Shown in pieces: positions 44,085 to 53,940 of a stretch of 64,000 bases of DNA (position 1 is its first letter; every line of letters starts with the position of its first letter). The translations under genes were made by a program, and so were the position numbers. The notes beneath the pieces are model-generated. The model had not been told where the DNA came from. It worked only from the letters and a program-made list of their open reading frames with translations, and ran no database searches. The stretch is from the NCBI RefSeq assembly GCF_002847445.1, contig NZ_CP025430.1:1-64000 (forward strand). Direction: 5' to 3'. The DNA is from Paracoccus zhejiangensis (GTDB taxonomy: Bacteria > Pseudomonadota > Alphaproteobacteria > Rhodobacterales > Rhodobacteraceae).

Positions 44085-44134
44085 CGCGCTGAGTTCAGGC
44101 GCGGCCGAAGCTTGGGAAGGTAAGGGGTCTGCAG

Positions 44135-45205
44135 ATGCGTTCAACGATGTCCTATCTGGTCTGGCCGCTGATCGTGACGGTTCTGGGCGTGGCACTGGCC
44201 GGGTTCATTGGCTGGGAATTCACCGGGCGCAGCTCGGGGGCGATCTCGTTCCTGCTGATCGCGGCGGTGCTGGCAGTGCTGGAAATCTCGCTCAGCTTCG
44301 ACAATGCCATCGTCAATGCCAACAAGCTGAAAACCATGTCGCCGATCTGGCAGCGACGCTTTCTGACCTGGGGCATCCTGATCGCGGTCTTCGGGATGCG
44401 GCTGTTGTTCCCGCTGATCATCGTGGTGATCGCGGCCAAGATCGGGCCATGGGCCGCCGTCATGCTGGCCGCCACCGAGCCCGGCGAATACGCGCGGATC
44501 ATGGGCGAGGCGCATCTGCCCATCGCGGCCTTTGGCGGGTCGTTCCTGATGCTGGTCGCGCTCAGCTTCTTCTTCGACCAGTCGAAGGATGTGGACTGGA
44601 TCGGCCGGTTGGAGCGGGCCTTGCGCGCCCTCGGTTCGGTCCGGGGGATGGAGGTCGGTTTCGTCCTCGTCATCATCCTGCTGTTCGTCTGGCTGCTGCC
44701 GGTCAGGGACGAGAAGATCTTCATGTTCTCGGCCATGTGCGGCATCGTGACCTTTCTGGCCGTGGATGCGCTGGGGCATGTTCTGGACCGCTGGGGCAAG
44801 AGCGCGGGGGCGGCGGAACAGGGCGGGTTTGGCGCCTTCCTCTATCTCGAGGTGCTGGATGCCTCGTTCAGCTTTGACGGGGTGATCGGGGCCTTTGCGC
44901 TGACGCAGAACCTGTTCCTGATCGCCATCGGGCTGGGGATCGGGGCGATGTATGTGCGGGCGATGACCGTCATGCTGGTCGAGCGCGGCACCTTGGCCGA
45001 GTTCCGATTTCTGGAACATGGGGCCTTCTGGTCGATCCTGATCCTCAGCATCATTATGTTCGGCCAGACCATGTGGCACATCCCCGAGGCGGTGACTGGT
45101 CTGCTGGGCGCGGGCTTCATCGGCATGGCCTTCATCAGCAGTCTCATCTGGAACCGCCGACATCGCGAGCGCGAGGCGGATGAGGAAGAGGCGCGCAACG
45201 GCTGA
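44135..45205 (+). CDS. DUF475 / TerC-superfamily integral membrane protein
   Basis: 356 residues with about nine hydrophobic segments. TerC-type signature near residue 50 (ISLSFDNAIVNANKL) and its repeat near residue 245 (DASFSFDGVIGAFAL), both with intramembrane Asp residues. The C-terminus is charged (RHREREADEEEARNG). Likely metal-ion related transport in the tellurium-resistance superfamily. Confidence 0.88.
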   Translation: MRSTMSYLVWPLIVTVLGVALAGFIGWEFTGRSSGAISFLLIAAVLAVLEISLSFDNAIVNANKLKTMSPIWQRRFLTWGILIAVFGMRLLFPLIIVVIAAKIGPWAAVMLAATEPGEYARIMGEAHLPIAAFGGSFLMLVALSFFFDQSKDVDWIGRLERALRALGSVRGMEVGFVLVIILLFVWLLPVRDEKIFMFSAMCGIVTFLAVDALGHVLDRWGKSAGAAEQGGFGAFLYLEVLDASFSFDGVIGAFALTQNLFLIAIGLGIGAMYVRAMTVMLVERGTLAEFRFLEHGAFWSILILSIIMFGQTMWHIPEAVTGLLGAGFIGMAFISSLIWNRRHREREADEEEARNG

Positions 45206-45252
45206 CCTCGCCCTCGGCGCGGGCCGGGGCGCGGTGAACCGGGGCGCTCTGC

Positions 45253-45540
45253 CTACATCGAGTCGATCAGGTCCAGCATCTCGGGCGGCAACTGGTCCTC
45301 GGGGATGGAGTAGACATGCTGCCCATCCTTCGGGTCGGTCACGGTGATCTTGTAGACCATCGCATCGGCCGAGCGTGACCGAACGCTGCGCGAGGCCAGT
45401 TGGTCCAGATCGCGTGGCTCGAAATACTCGCAGATCTCCTGCTGGACCGCCGCGGATTGCTGGTCCACGTCGATCCGCTTCTTGACGCCAGCTGCGGCGA
45501 TCCCGCCAAAGCCGCCGCTGGACGAGATTTCAATGATCAT
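45253..45540 (-). CDS. Emfourin-type protealysin inhibitor
   Basis: 95 residues from ATG 45540. Begins MIIEISSSGGFGGI, the opening expected for emfourins, and ends with the acidic DQLPPEMLDLIDSM. It lies directly after a protealysin-like protease gene on the same strand, the arrangement described for protealysin and emfourin in Serratia. It would inhibit the protease inside the cell. Confidence 0.82.
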   Translation of the reverse strand: MIIEISSSGGFGGIAAAGVKKRIDVDQQSAAVQQEICEYFEPRDLDQLASRSVRSRSADAMVYKITVTDPKDGQHVYSIPEDQLPPEMLDLIDSM

Positions 45541-45649
45541 GGCAATGCATCCAGCCGTTACCGTTGCGCAACTCATCGCGCAAAAGATAGGCGCGGCAGG
45601 CGATTCCGGCAAGATCACTCTATGGACAGGTTGCCTCAGCCGGCCCCGA

Positions 45650-46756
45650 TCAGGCGGGCAGCCCAACCAGCTTCCACGCCCGGCGCAGCATGATCACCTC
45701 GGTGCTGCCCATGCCGTGAATGGCGGTGGCGGCATCCACGGTCTGCTGGCACCATTCGGCAAAGCTGGCCAGCGGGTTGTTCAGGTCCTGAAGCGCGCGA
45801 TACCAGATCTGCCCGGGCTTTTCCCAGGAATTGCCGCCAAGATACTGGCAATAGAGGTAGAAGGCGTGGTTCGGGATGCCCGAGTTGATATGCACCCCGC
45901 CATTGTCATCGGTGGTGGACAGGAAATTGTCCATGTGGAAGGGCTGCGGGTCCTGGCCCAGCAATTCGTCGGCATAGGCGGTGCCGGGGGCCTTCATGCT
46001 GCGCAGGCCGACGCCCTTCACATCGGGGCCAAGGATGCCGCCGCCGATGATCCAGTCGGCCGCATCCACATCCTGCCCCAGATGGCGCTGCACCGCGATG
46101 GCGCCGAAGACATCGGCGATGCTTTCATTCAGTGCCCCGGACTGGTCCTGATAGACCAGCCCGCCGGAATGCTGGACGACACCATGGGTCATCTCATGCG
46201 CGATAACCGAGAGGTCGATGAAGGTCTTGAACAGCTTGCCGTCGCCATTGCCATAGGCCATCTGCCGGCCGTCCCAGAAGGCGTTGTTGTAATTGCGGCG
46301 GTGGTTCACCGTGGCGATCAGCGACTGGCCCTCGCCATCCAGCGAGTTGCGGTTGAACTGGGTCGCATAGAGCGAGAAGACCTCGCCCGCGCCGTCATAG
46401 GCATTGTCGACATCGGCATTGCCGGTGGGGTCGTCGCCTTCCGCGCGGACCAGCTTGCCGGGCAGCGCGGCCTTGTGCTCGCCGTCATGGATACGGCGGT
46501 CGGGGGTAAAGCCGGGCGCGGCGCTGCGCCGCTTGCCGCCCCGCGCGACGGCAGCGGTGGGCTGGTCGGGCGGGGGCGGGGTGACATGGCCCTGTTCCTG
46601 CCGTTCCTGCCGCAATTGCTCGGTCTGCTTCAGCAGGCTGCGGGCCATGTCGGCCATCTTTTCGTCGCCGCGCAGCGCGATGACGCGTAACATATGCGGG
46701 GGGACGATGCAGTTGATCGGGTGATGAGTGGCGTTGCCGCAGACCGCAAAACACAT
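45650..46756 (-). CDS. M4 family metallopeptidase, protealysin-like
   Basis: 368 residues from ATG 46756. No signal peptide; a short propeptide with the conserved IVPPHMLRVIA motif, typical of protealysin-like proteases. Zinc site HEMTH (187-191) with the third ligand in NESIADVFGA; C-terminal domain with the catalytic His in GGVHINSGIPNHAFY. An Ala/Pro linker lies around residues 55-80. Forms an operon with its inhibitor. Confidence 0.93.
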   Translation of the reverse strand: MCFAVCGNATHHPINCIVPPHMLRVIALRGDEKMADMARSLLKQTEQLRQERQEQGHVTPPPPDQPTAAVARGGKRRSAAPGFTPDRRIHDGEHKAALPGKLVRAEGDDPTGNADVDNAYDGAGEVFSLYATQFNRNSLDGEGQSLIATVNHRRNYNNAFWDGRQMAYGNGDGKLFKTFIDLSVIAHEMTHGVVQHSGGLVYQDQSGALNESIADVFGAIAVQRHLGQDVDAADWIIGGGILGPDVKGVGLRSMKAPGTAYADELLGQDPQPFHMDNFLSTTDDNGGVHINSGIPNHAFYLYCQYLGGNSWEKPGQIWYRALQDLNNPLASFAEWCQQTVDAATAIHGMGSTEVIMLRRAWKLVGLPA

Positions 46757-46785
46757 GACACAGATTCCTCTTGCTGGCAGCAAAA

Positions 46786-46802
46786 GATTAACACAGGTTA
46801 AC
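46786..46802. promoter_or_regulatory. Inverted repeat upstream of the protease gene
   Basis: GATTAACACAGGTTAAC is an imperfect palindrome (GTTAAC...GATTAAC arms), 30 bases before the protease start, a possible operator or promoter element. Confidence 0.3.
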
Positions 46803-46897
46803 GCCAGAACAAAGAGAGAACATCAACCGCAAAGGGTTGTGCAGGGGGAATTGCTCACCCTTGTGACTGGATGTGTTGGGGCGTGGGGTAGGGTCGA

Positions 46898-46917
46898 GGC
46901 AGGGCCGAGGCCCTGCC
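46898..46917 (-). terminator. Hairpin directly after ugpC
   Basis: GGCAGGGC-CGAG-GCCCTGCC is a perfect 8-bp stem starting 7 bases after the ugpC stop. There is no T-run, so it may be a stabilising 3' hairpin or a Rho-dependent end. Confidence 0.45.
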
Positions 46918-46923
46918 CGGATC

Positions 46924-47931
46924 TCAGTCCAGCCGCTTGCCGCTGTCCGCGTCGAACCGGTGTAGGGCCTGCGCCGGCACCGACAGGCGCAGCACCTCGC
47001 CCAGATCGGCATCCGAGGGGGCGGTGACGGTGAAAGCCTCGCCGCCGACCAGGCCATGGACAAGCCGCTGCGCGCCCAATTCCTCGACCGCGTTGATGCG
47101 CAGCTCGATCGGGCCGTCGGCGGTGATGTCCATATCCTCGGGGCGGATGCCCAGCAGCCCGGCATGGGCGCTGCCCGGCAGATGCGGCACGGCGCGGGCG
47201 GGGATAAGGTTCATCGCGGGCGAGCCGATGAAGCCCGCGACGAAGGCCGAGGCGGGGCGGCGATAGACCTCAAGGGGCGTGCCGATCTGCTCGACCTTGC
47301 CCATGTTCAAGACGACCAGCCGGTCGGCCAGTGTCATCGCCTCGAGCTGGTCATGGGTGACATAGAGGCTGGTGGTGCGCAGGCGCTTCTGCAGCTCCTT
47401 GATTTCCAGTCGCATGGCCACGCGCAGTTTCGCGTCGAGGTTCGACAGCGGCTCGTCGAAGAGGAAGGCCGCCGGTTCGCGCACGATGGCGCGGCCCATG
47501 GCGACGCGCTGGCGCTGGCCACCCGACAGGGCGCGGGGCTTGCGGTCGAGATAAGGTTCAAGCTGCAGGATGCCCGCCGCCTCGGCCACGCGGCGATCGA
47601 TCTCGTCGCGCTTGGTGCCGCGGTTCTTCAGCCCGTATTCGAGGTTCTGGCGCACCGACATATGCGGGTAGAGCGCATAGTTCTGGAACACCATGGCGAT
47701 GTCGCGGTCGGCCGGCTCGATCTCGTTCACGACGCGATCAGCGATTTTGACCGTGCCATCGGTGATGCTCTCCAGTCCCGCGACCATGCGCAGCAGGGTG
47801 GACTTGCCGCAGCCCGAAGGCCCGACCAGCACGATGAACTCGCCATCGGCGATGTCGATATTCACGTCGCCGATGGCACGGGTGCCGCCGGGATAGACCT
47901 TGCCGACATTCTCCAGGGTGATGGATGCCAC
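46924..47931 (-). CDS. ugpC: sn-glycerol-3-phosphate ABC transporter ATP-binding protein UgpC
   Basis: 335 residues from GTG 47931 (GGAG 10 bases upstream). Walker [10 protein letters not shown], signature [15 protein letters not shown], Walker [16 protein letters not shown], switch His in [15 protein letters not shown], and a C-terminal TOBE/MalK-like regulatory region ([10 protein letters not shown]). Last gene of ugpBAEC. Confidence 0.93.
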   Translation of the reverse strand: MASITLENVGKVYPGGTRAIGDVNIDIADGEFIVLVGPSGCGKSTLLRMVAGLESITDGTVKIADRVVNEIEPADRDIAMVFQNYALYPHMSVRQNLEYGLKNRGTKRDEIDRRVAEAAGILQLEPYLDRKPRALSGGQRQRVAMGRAIVREPAAFLFDEPLSNLDAKLRVAMRLEIKELQKRLRTTSLYVTHDQLEAMTLADRLVVLNMGKVEQIGTPLEVYRRPASAFVAGFIGSPAMNLIPARAVPHLPGSAHAGLLGIRPEDMDITADGPIELRINAVEELGAQRLVHGLVGGEAFTVTAPSDADLGEVLRLSVPAQALHRFDADSGKRLD

Positions 47932-47933
47932 GA

Positions 47934-48782
47934 TTATTTCTCCGTCTCGACAAGACCTTTGACGAACAGCTTCTGCATGGCAATGACCACGGCGACGGGC
48001 GGCAGCATCGCCATGACGGCGGTCGCCATCACCAGATGCCATTGCGGCAGCCCGTCCACCGCGTCGGCCATGCGCTTGATGCCCGCAACGATGGTGTAAT
48101 AGCTGGAATCGGTGGTGACCAAGAGCGGCCACAGGTACTGATTCCAGCCATAGATAAAGAGGATCACGAACAAGGCCGCGATGTTGGTGCGCGACAGCGG
48201 CAGCAGGATGTCGCGGAAGAATTTCATCGGGCCGGCGCCGTCGATCCGCGCGGCCTCGGTCAGCTCGTCCGGGATGGTCAGGAAGACCTGCCGGAAGAGG
48301 AAGGTCGCCGTGGCCGAGGCAATGAGCGGGATCGACAGGCCCGCATAGCTGTTCAACAGCCCCAGCCCCGCGACCACCTGGAAGGTCGGCACGATGCGCA
48401 CCTCGACCGGCAGCATCAGGGTGATGAAGATGCACCAGAAGGCGAGGTTGCGCAGCGGGAAGCGGAAATAGACGATGGCGAAGGCCGAGAGCACCGAGAT
48501 GATGATCTTGCCGATGGCGATCATCAGCGCCATCACGAGGCTGTTCAGCATCATCATCCCCACCGGCGGGGTACCGCTGGTGGAAAGGCCGCTGTCGAGC
48601 ATGCGGCTGTAGTTCTCGATCAGATGCGGGCCGGGCCACATCGGGATGGTTCCCGAGGAAAAGTCGGTGGCCGTATGGGTGGAGGCGACGAAGGCGATCC
48701 AGACCGGCATGGCGACGATGGCCACGCCAAGGATCAGCACCAGATGCGCCAGAAGGTTCAGGCCGGGGCGGTTCTCGATCAT
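47934..48782 (-). CDS. ugpE: sn-glycerol-3-phosphate ABC transporter permease UgpE
   Basis: 282 residues, six predicted membrane helices. The EAA loop is [23 protein letters not shown] (start of motif near residue 180), the ATPase contact. The start overlaps the ugpA stop by one base and the stop lies 2 bases before ugpC. Confidence 0.93.
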   Translation of the reverse strand: MIENRPGLNLLAHLVLILGVAIVAMPVWIAFVASTHTATDFSSGTIPMWPGPHLIENYSRMLDSGLSTSGTPPVGMMMLNSLVMALMIAIGKIIISVLSAFAIVYFRFPLRNLAFWCIFITLMLPVEVRIVPTFQVVAGLGLLNSYAGLSIPLIASATATFLFRQVFLTIPDELTEAARIDGAGPMKFFRDILLPLSRTNIAALFVILFIYGWNQYLWPLLVTTDSSYYTIVAGIKRMADAVDGLPQWHLVMATAVMAMLPPVAVVIAMQKLFVKGLVETEK

Positions 48783-49660
48783 CAGTATTCCACCTTCTTC
48801 TCGACCCAGCGGAACTGGATCACCGTCAGCGCGATCACGATCAGCATCAGGATCACCGATTGCGCGCCCGAGCTGCCAAGGTTCTGGCCGACGAAGCCGT
48901 CGAAATAGACCTTGTAGACCATGATGTTGGTGGCCTGCGCCGGGCCGCCCTCGGTGGTGCTGTCGATGACCGCGAAGGTGTCGAACATGGCGTAGACGAT
49001 GTTCACGACCAGAAGGAAGAAGGTCGTGGGCGAGATCAGCGGCAGGGTGATGGTGAAGAAGCGCTTCACCGGACCGGCGCCGTCGATGGCCGCAGCTTCG
49101 CGCAAGCTGGCCGGGATCGACTGCAGGCCGGCGACGAAGAACAGGAAGTTATAGCTGATCTGCTTCCAGGCGCTGGCGATCACCACCAGCAGGAACGCAT
49201 CGCCCTTGTCGCTGATATGGTTCCAGTCATAGCCGACCTGATCGAGGAAATAGGGCAGGATGCCGATGGTCGGGTTGAAGATGAACCACCACAGGATGCC
49301 GGCGACGGCGGGGGCGACGGCGTAGGGCCAGACGAGCAGCGTCGTGTAGGTCTGGGCCGAGCGGATCATCCGGTCGACCGCCACCGCGAGCAGCAGCGAG
49401 AAGCCCATCGACAGGATCGTCACCGAGACGGCAAAGACCGCGGTCACTTGCAGCGAGTTCAGGTATTCGGGGCTGTCGAGCAGCCGCCAGTAGTTCTCCA
49501 TGCCGACGAAGGTCGACTTCATCCCGAAAGCATCTTCGCGCAGGAAGCTTTGCCAGACGGCCTGGGCGGCGGGCCAGATGAAGAAGATGAAGGTGATGGC
49601 CAATTGGGGGGCCAGCAGAAGCCAGGGCAAAAGCTGGTTGCGAAAGATCGTGCGCTTCAT
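48782..49660 (-). CDS. ugpA: sn-glycerol-3-phosphate ABC transporter permease UgpA
   Basis: 292 residues, six membrane helices beginning at about 12 ([19 protein letters not shown]). EAA loop [20 protein letters not shown] near residue 185. Pairs with UgpE to form the channel. Confidence 0.93.
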   Translation of the reverse strand: MKRTIFRNQLLPWLLLAPQLAITFIFFIWPAAQAVWQSFLREDAFGMKSTFVGMENYWRLLDSPEYLNSLQVTAVFAVSVTILSMGFSLLLAVAVDRMIRSAQTYTTLLVWPYAVAPAVAGILWWFIFNPTIGILPYFLDQVGYDWNHISDKGDAFLLVVIASAWKQISYNFLFFVAGLQSIPASLREAAAIDGAGPVKRFFTITLPLISPTTFFLLVVNIVYAMFDTFAVIDSTTEGGPAQATNIMVYKVYFDGFVGQNLGSSGAQSVILMLIVIALTVIQFRWVEKKVEY

Positions 49661-49728
49661 CTTGTCACTCGGGTCCGTGAGGATGGGGGCCGCAGCATCG
49701 CCACGGCCCCCGGGATCAGCCTATCAGC

Positions 49729-51042
49729 TTACTGGTTCTGCGCCTGGAATTCCTCGATCAGCGCATTGCCACGCTCGACCACGCCATCCAGCGCGCCCTG
49801 GGCATCCTTGGACCCCGACATGAGCTGTTCAAACTCCTCGTCGATGATGCCGCGGATTTGGACATAGTTGCCAAAGCGCAGGCCCTTGGAGTTCTCGGTC
49901 GGCGTGTTCAGCGTGATCTGCTTCAGACCGGTATCGGCACCCGGGTTCTCACCGAAGAAGCCGGCCATCTCGTCAGCCGCCGCCTGGGTGATCGGCAGAT
50001 AGCCCGAGAACGAGGCCCAATCGGCTTGGACTGCCGGGCTCGAGAGGTACTCGAAGAACTTCGCGGCGCCGGCATATTCCTCGTCCGGACGGCCCGACAA
50101 CACCCAGAGCGTCGCCCCGCCGATGATCGAGTTCTGCGGCGCACCCTCGACATCGTCGTAATAGGGCAGCATGCCGAAGCCCAGTTCGAAGTCCTTGGCA
50201 TTGGCGATGACGCCGGCGCGGCTGGCCGAGCTGTTCATGATCATCGCGCATTCCTGCGAGTAGAACATGGGCGGTGCGTTGTCGCCGCCGACCGGGCCGC
50301 CATATTTGAAGATGCCCTCATCGGCCCATTTCTTCAGGTTGCCCCAATGCTTGACCTGCACCGGCCCGTTGACGGACAGGCGTGCGCCCAGCCCGCCGAA
50401 GCCGTTTTCCAGCGTGCCGATCGGCTGGTTGTGCCAGGCGCTAAGGTTCTCGGTCTGGATCCAGCTGATCCAGCCGGTGGTGAAGCCGCAGCTGGCCGCG
50501 CCGGACTCCATAATCTTCTTGGAGAACTCTTCCATCTCGGCCCAGGTCTTGGGCGGGGTGTTCGGGTCCAGCCCGGCCTTCTCGAAGACCGACTTGTTGT
50601 AATAGAGGATCGGGGTCGAGCTGTTGAAGGGCATGGACAGCATGTTGCCGTCGGTATCGGTGTAGTAGCCGACGACCGAGGGCAGGAAGGCCGACTGGTC
50701 GAATGCAGCGCCCTGATCCTTCATCAGCTGGTGAACCGGGATGACGGCGCCCTGTGCGGCCATCATGGTGCCGGTGCCGACCTCGAAAACCTGCACGATG
50801 GCGGGCTGTTCATTGGCACGGAAGGCCGCGATCGCGGCGGTCATGGTTTCGGGGTAGGTGCCCTTGTAGGAGGGGACGACCTTGTAATCGGTCTGGCTGT
50901 CATTGAAGCCCTTGACGATCTCTTCCAGCTTGGCGCCCAGTTCGCCGCCCATGGCGTGCCACCACTGGACCTCGGTCTGTGCGCTGGCCGACATGGCCGA
51001 CAGCGCAAGCGCGACGGCCGAAGCCGTAAACAATGATTTCAT
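49729..51042 (-). CDS. ugpB: sn-glycerol-3-phosphate-binding protein UgpB
   Basis: 437 residues from ATG 51042 with AGGAGG upstream. Signal peptide MKSLFTASAVALALSAMSAS. The mature protein begins QTEVQWWHAMGGELG, typical of UgpB. Periplasmic capture of glycerol-3-phosphate or its diesters. First gene of the operon; Pho-box-like sites lie about 77-94 bases upstream. Confidence 0.94.
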   Translation of the reverse strand: MKSLFTASAVALALSAMSASAQTEVQWWHAMGGELGAKLEEIVKGFNDSQTDYKVVPSYKGTYPETMTAAIAAFRANEQPAIVQVFEVGTGTMMAAQGAVIPVHQLMKDQGAAFDQSAFLPSVVGYYTDTDGNMLSMPFNSSTPILYYNKSVFEKAGLDPNTPPKTWAEMEEFSKKIMESGAASCGFTTGWISWIQTENLSAWHNQPIGTLENGFGGLGARLSVNGPVQVKHWGNLKKWADEGIFKYGGPVGGDNAPPMFYSQECAMIMNSSASRAGVIANAKDFELGFGMLPYYDDVEGAPQNSIIGGATLWVLSGRPDEEYAGAAKFFEYLSSPAVQADWASFSGYLPITQAAADEMAGFFGENPGADTGLKQITLNTPTENSKGLRFGNYVQIRGIIDEEFEQLMSGSKDAQGALDGVVERGNALIEEFQAQNQ

Positions 51043-51118
51043 AAGATTTTTCCTCCTGCTGAGGTCATGGGTACTGACGCGGTCTAGCCTCCCGCCGTGA
51101 CAGTCCCACAACCATTTT

Positions 51119-51136
51119 GTGAAGGAAATGTGACAG
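51119..51136 (-). promoter_or_regulatory. Candidate PhoB box of the ugp operon
   Basis: Minus strand reads CTGTCAC-ATTT-CCTTCAC, two 7-base half sites with a 4-base AT spacer as in Pho boxes. A further CTGTCAC half site is at 51097-51103, in phase at 22 bases (2 x 11). PhoB control of ugp under phosphate starvation is established in other proteobacteria; here it is inferred. Confidence 0.65.
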
Positions 51137-51296
51137 TCTTTGACTGAACGGTCAACGAAAGGATGGGCGTTTTTTGCAGGGGTCGCAAAATGGCCAGCAG
51201 AGGGCCAGCGGACGACCGCGGGCAGCCGCTGGGGCGGTTCGTGTACCTGCCTTCATGGCGCAAGGATATCGAACGATTGTCCGGCGCTGGACCGCG

Positions 51297-51330
51297 AAAA
51301 AGCGGCCAGCCGCCGGGACGGCAGGCCGCT
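51297..51330 (-). terminator. Terminator of the DUF808 gene
   Basis: AGCGGCC / GGCCGCT stem with an inner GCCG/CGGC stem; on the minus strand followed by a run of T. It lies about 50 bases after the stop. Confidence 0.75.
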
Positions 51331-51378
51331 GGCCCGGGCCGCTGGCGCGGCGTATCCGGGCTGTTGTCTGCCGGCGTC

Positions 51379-52386
51379 TCAGACCTTCTCGGTCTTGCCG
51401 AACAGGCCCTTGATCCAGCCGATCAGCGGAATCACCGTCGCGCCGAGCAGCGGGTTGATGATGTACTTGGCCAGCGGGATCAGGATCAGGCCGATCACCA
51501 GACCGACGATGCCGTCGAAGAAGGCGGTGGTGGCCCAGTTGGCCAGCCCGGCGATCTGCGGCAGGGCAAGCGCGGCGGCCTCGGCCTGGTGCTTGATCCA
51601 CTCGTAAGGCTGGTGCTGGCCCATCTCGTGCAGGCCGTGGATGATGATCTGGCCGCCGACCCAGATCATCGCGGCGGTGCCGACGACGGTCAGCACCTTC
51701 ATGAAGCCCGGCATGATTTTCACGATGCCCCGGCCAAGCGCGGCCAGCGCGCCCTGACGCTCGGTCGCCAGGTGAACGCCGACATCATCGGCCTTCACGA
51801 TCAGCGCGACGAAGCCATAGACGGCGACGGTGATGCCGATGGCGACGATGAACAGGATCAGCGCCTTCATCCACAGCGTATCGGTCGCGGGGATGGTCGA
51901 GAGCGCGATGGTCATGATCTCGGCCGAGAGGATGAAATCGGTCTTGATCGCGCCGGCAACCCGGGTTTCCTCCAGCGCCGCGCCATCCTGGTCCGGATGG
52001 GTGTGCTTGGCGCTGTCATGGGCGTCGGAGTGGCTGCCGAAAGCATGGGCGACCTTTTCCGCGCCCTCGTAACACAGATAGGCCCCGCCGATCATCAAGA
52101 GCGGCGCGATCAGCCATGGCGCGAAGGCCGAGAGCAGAAGCGCGATGGGCAAGAGGATGATCAGCTTGTTGAAGATCGAGCCGCGCGCAATCTTCCACAC
52201 GATCGGCAATTCGCGGCTGGCGTCGAAGCCCTGGACATATTTCGGCGTCACCGCCGCATCGTCGATGACCGCGCCGGCCGCCTTGGCCCCGGCCTTGACC
52301 GCCTGACCCGCCACATCATCGATGGATGCCGCCGCGACCTTCGAGATCGAGGCCACGTCATCCAGTAGCGCAATCAGACCACTCAT
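51379..52386 (-). CDS. DUF808 family membrane protein (YedI-like)
   Basis: 335 residues from ATG 52386. Family opening MSGLIALLDDVASISKVAAASIDD and PELPIVWKIA-like RELPIVWKIARGS. About six hydrophobic segments (LLPIALLLSAFAPWLIAPLLM, LILFIVAIGITVAVYGF and others). A His/Asp-rich loop (HSDAHDSAKHTH) may bind metal. Function unknown. Confidence 0.9.
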   Translation of the reverse strand: MSGLIALLDDVASISKVAAASIDDVAGQAVKAGAKAAGAVIDDAAVTPKYVQGFDASRELPIVWKIARGSIFNKLIILLPIALLLSAFAPWLIAPLLMIGGAYLCYEGAEKVAHAFGSHSDAHDSAKHTHPDQDGAALEETRVAGAIKTDFILSAEIMTIALSTIPATDTLWMKALILFIVAIGITVAVYGFVALIVKADDVGVHLATERQGALAALGRGIVKIMPGFMKVLTVVGTAAMIWVGGQIIIHGLHEMGQHQPYEWIKHQAEAAALALPQIAGLANWATTAFFDGIVGLVIGLILIPLAKYIINPLLGATVIPLIGWIKGLFGKTEKV

Positions 52387-52480
52387 CCGGTATCTCCGTC
52401 CTGTCCTGTCCCGTAACTGCCCTGCCAACGCTGCGGGCGCAAGTTCGGTTCACCCCGGGCAGGACGAAAGACGGGGACAG

Positions 52481-52519
52481 GAAAAGTCCCGCCCGCGCCA
52501 GAGAGGGGGCGCGGGCGGG
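52481..52519 (-). terminator. Terminator of the fasciclin gene
   Basis: A perfect 12-bp stem CCCGCCCGCGCC / GGCGCGGGCGGG, followed on the minus strand by ACTTTTC. 18 bases after the gene. Confidence 0.85.
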
Positions 52520-52536
52520 TGATGCCGTGGGTCAGC

Positions 52537-53106
52537 TTACATCGCGTCCATCTTCGGCATCAGCACGGTGTCGATGACATGGATGACGCCGTTCGACTGA
52601 TCGACATCGGGGATGGTGACGACGGCGGTCGTGCCATTCTCGTCTGTCAGGGTCAGCGCCTTGTCGCTGTCACGGATCGCGGCGGTCAGCACGCAGCCGC
52701 CAACCGTGTTGACCGCATGGGCGCCACCATCATCTGCGATCATCTTGCCGATGGCCGGCGATATGGCGTCCACTGCGGCGACATGGCAGGTCAGCACCTT
52801 GGCCAGCATGTCCTTGTTCTCGGGCTTCAGCAGATCCTCGACCGCGCCGGCGGGCAGCTTTTCAAAGGCGGCATTGGTGGGGGCGAAGACGGTGAAGGGG
52901 CCGGGGCCTGACAGCGTCTCGGCCAGTCCGGCGGCCTGCACGGCGGCGACCAGCGTGGTGTGATCGGCCGAGTTCACGGCATTCTCGACGATGTTCTTGT
53001 CGGGGAACATCTCGGCGCCGCCCACCATGGTATTGGCCGCCCATGCGGCAAAGCCGAGGCTGGCGGTCAGGGTCATCGTGCCGATGGCCAAAGTCATGCG
53101 CTTCAT
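52537..53106 (-). CDS. Fasciclin (FAS1) domain exported protein
   Basis: 189 residues from ATG 53106 (AAGGAGGATC upstream). Signal peptide MKRMTLAIGTMTLTASLGFA. FAS1 motifs: GPFTVFAPTNAAFEKLP (H1) and NGVIHVIDTVLMP (H2). Cell-surface/periplasmic adhesion-type domain. It follows the ECF sigma/anti-sigma pair by about 100 bases on the same strand and may be in its regulon. Confidence 0.93.
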   Translation of the reverse strand: MKRMTLAIGTMTLTASLGFAAWAANTMVGGAEMFPDKNIVENAVNSADHTTLVAAVQAAGLAETLSGPGPFTVFAPTNAAFEKLPAGAVEDLLKPENKDMLAKVLTCHVAAVDAISPAIGKMIADDGGAHAVNTVGGCVLTAAIRDSDKALTLTDENGTTAVVTIPDVDQSNGVIHVIDTVLMPKMDAM

Positions 53107-53205
53107 CTGTGATCCTCCTTGAGGGTTCAGGCGCGCTCCTCGCGCCCTGTGCCTCAAGACACGGAGGGGATGCGGCGAAGTTGCGGGCAGGGACCCGCCC
53201 TCGCC

Positions 53206-53940
53206 TCACGTTTGCGTGAGTGTGGAGTGCGCCATGATGGTCCCGGTCGGCTGGCCCGTGGGTGACCCGCCAAGCGGTTCGTCCGAGATCGCCAGCTGCA
53301 CGTCGGTTCCCGGTTCCAGTCCCTCGGGCAGGACCATGGTCATGCTGCCCTCATGCGGAACAAGGCCAAGTGAGACCGGCGTGGCCTCGGGCCCGGCGAT
53401 CCACCACAGCTCCATGTCACGGCCCTCATGGGCCTCGCCTTCCATCATGGCGACCTTGATCTCGCGGCCTTCGACATGGGCCTCGACCATCATGCCTTCC
53501 ATCGCCAGCTGGGCGACGTAATCCGGCTGGTCCTGTCCCGGCAGCAGGATGACGGCCAGCGCCACGGCGCCGGCGGCCACCGCGCCCAGAAGCCAGCCCA
53601 TCCAGCCGCCCGACCTGCCCGAGCTGCCAGCGCGTCCGCGCCGGATCTGTGGTACATCGGCCAGCGGCTCGCGGGCGTGGCCAAGCGCCCGCTGGATCCC
53701 CAGCCGCGCACCGGCCGGCGCCATCACCGGGGTCAGTTCATTGGCCATGCCGGCCAGGCGCTCCTGCCACAGCCGCACCATGGCGGCGAAAGCGGCATCC
53801 TCGGCCAGTCGCTTGCGCGCCGCCTCGGCCTCGTCCTCGGCCAGAAGGCCAAGGGCGAATTCCGCGGCCAGCGCCTCGGTTTCCTCTTCCGGGGTCAGTG
53901 GCACGGGCGCGGGCGGGGGAGGGGGAGGGGTGTCGGTCAT
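53206..53940 (-). CDS. Anti-sigma factor, RskA family
   Basis: 244 residues. N-terminal sigma-binding domain (AAEFALGLLAEDEAEAARKRL...WQERLAGMANEL), one membrane helix (MGWLLGAVAAGAVALAVILLP, about residue 110-130), and a C-terminal periplasmic RskA domain (GMMVEAHVEGREIKV, LVPHEGSMTMVLPEGL). There is no HXXXCXXC zinc motif. It overlaps the sigma factor gene by 4 bases. Confidence 0.92.
   Translation of the reverse strand: MTDTPPPPPPAPVPLTPEEETEALAAEFALGLLAEDEAEAARKRLAEDAAFAAMVRLWQERLAGMANELTPVMAPAGARLGIQRALGHAREPLADVPQIRRGRAGSSGRSGGWMGWLLGAVAAGAVALAVILLPGQDQPDYVAQLAMEGMMVEAHVEGREIKVAMMEGEAHEGRDMELWWIAGPEATPVSLGLVPHEGSMTMVLPEGLEPGTDVQLAISDEPLGGSPTGQPTGTIMAHSTLTQT

Larger units (their letters stand above)
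51043..51378. other. Intergenic region upstream of ugpB, with DUF808 terminator
   Basis: 336 bases with no gene. 51043-51150 is AT-richer and holds the ugp promoter region with Pho-box repeats. 51297-51330 is the terminator of the 51379-52386 gene. The rest is GC-rich without a recognisable feature. Confidence 0.6.

Noticed and set aside
46924..48639. 571-codon minus-strand frame including ugpC
   Set aside because: The N-terminal part is an out-of-frame shadow of ugpE; UgpC starts at GTG 47931.
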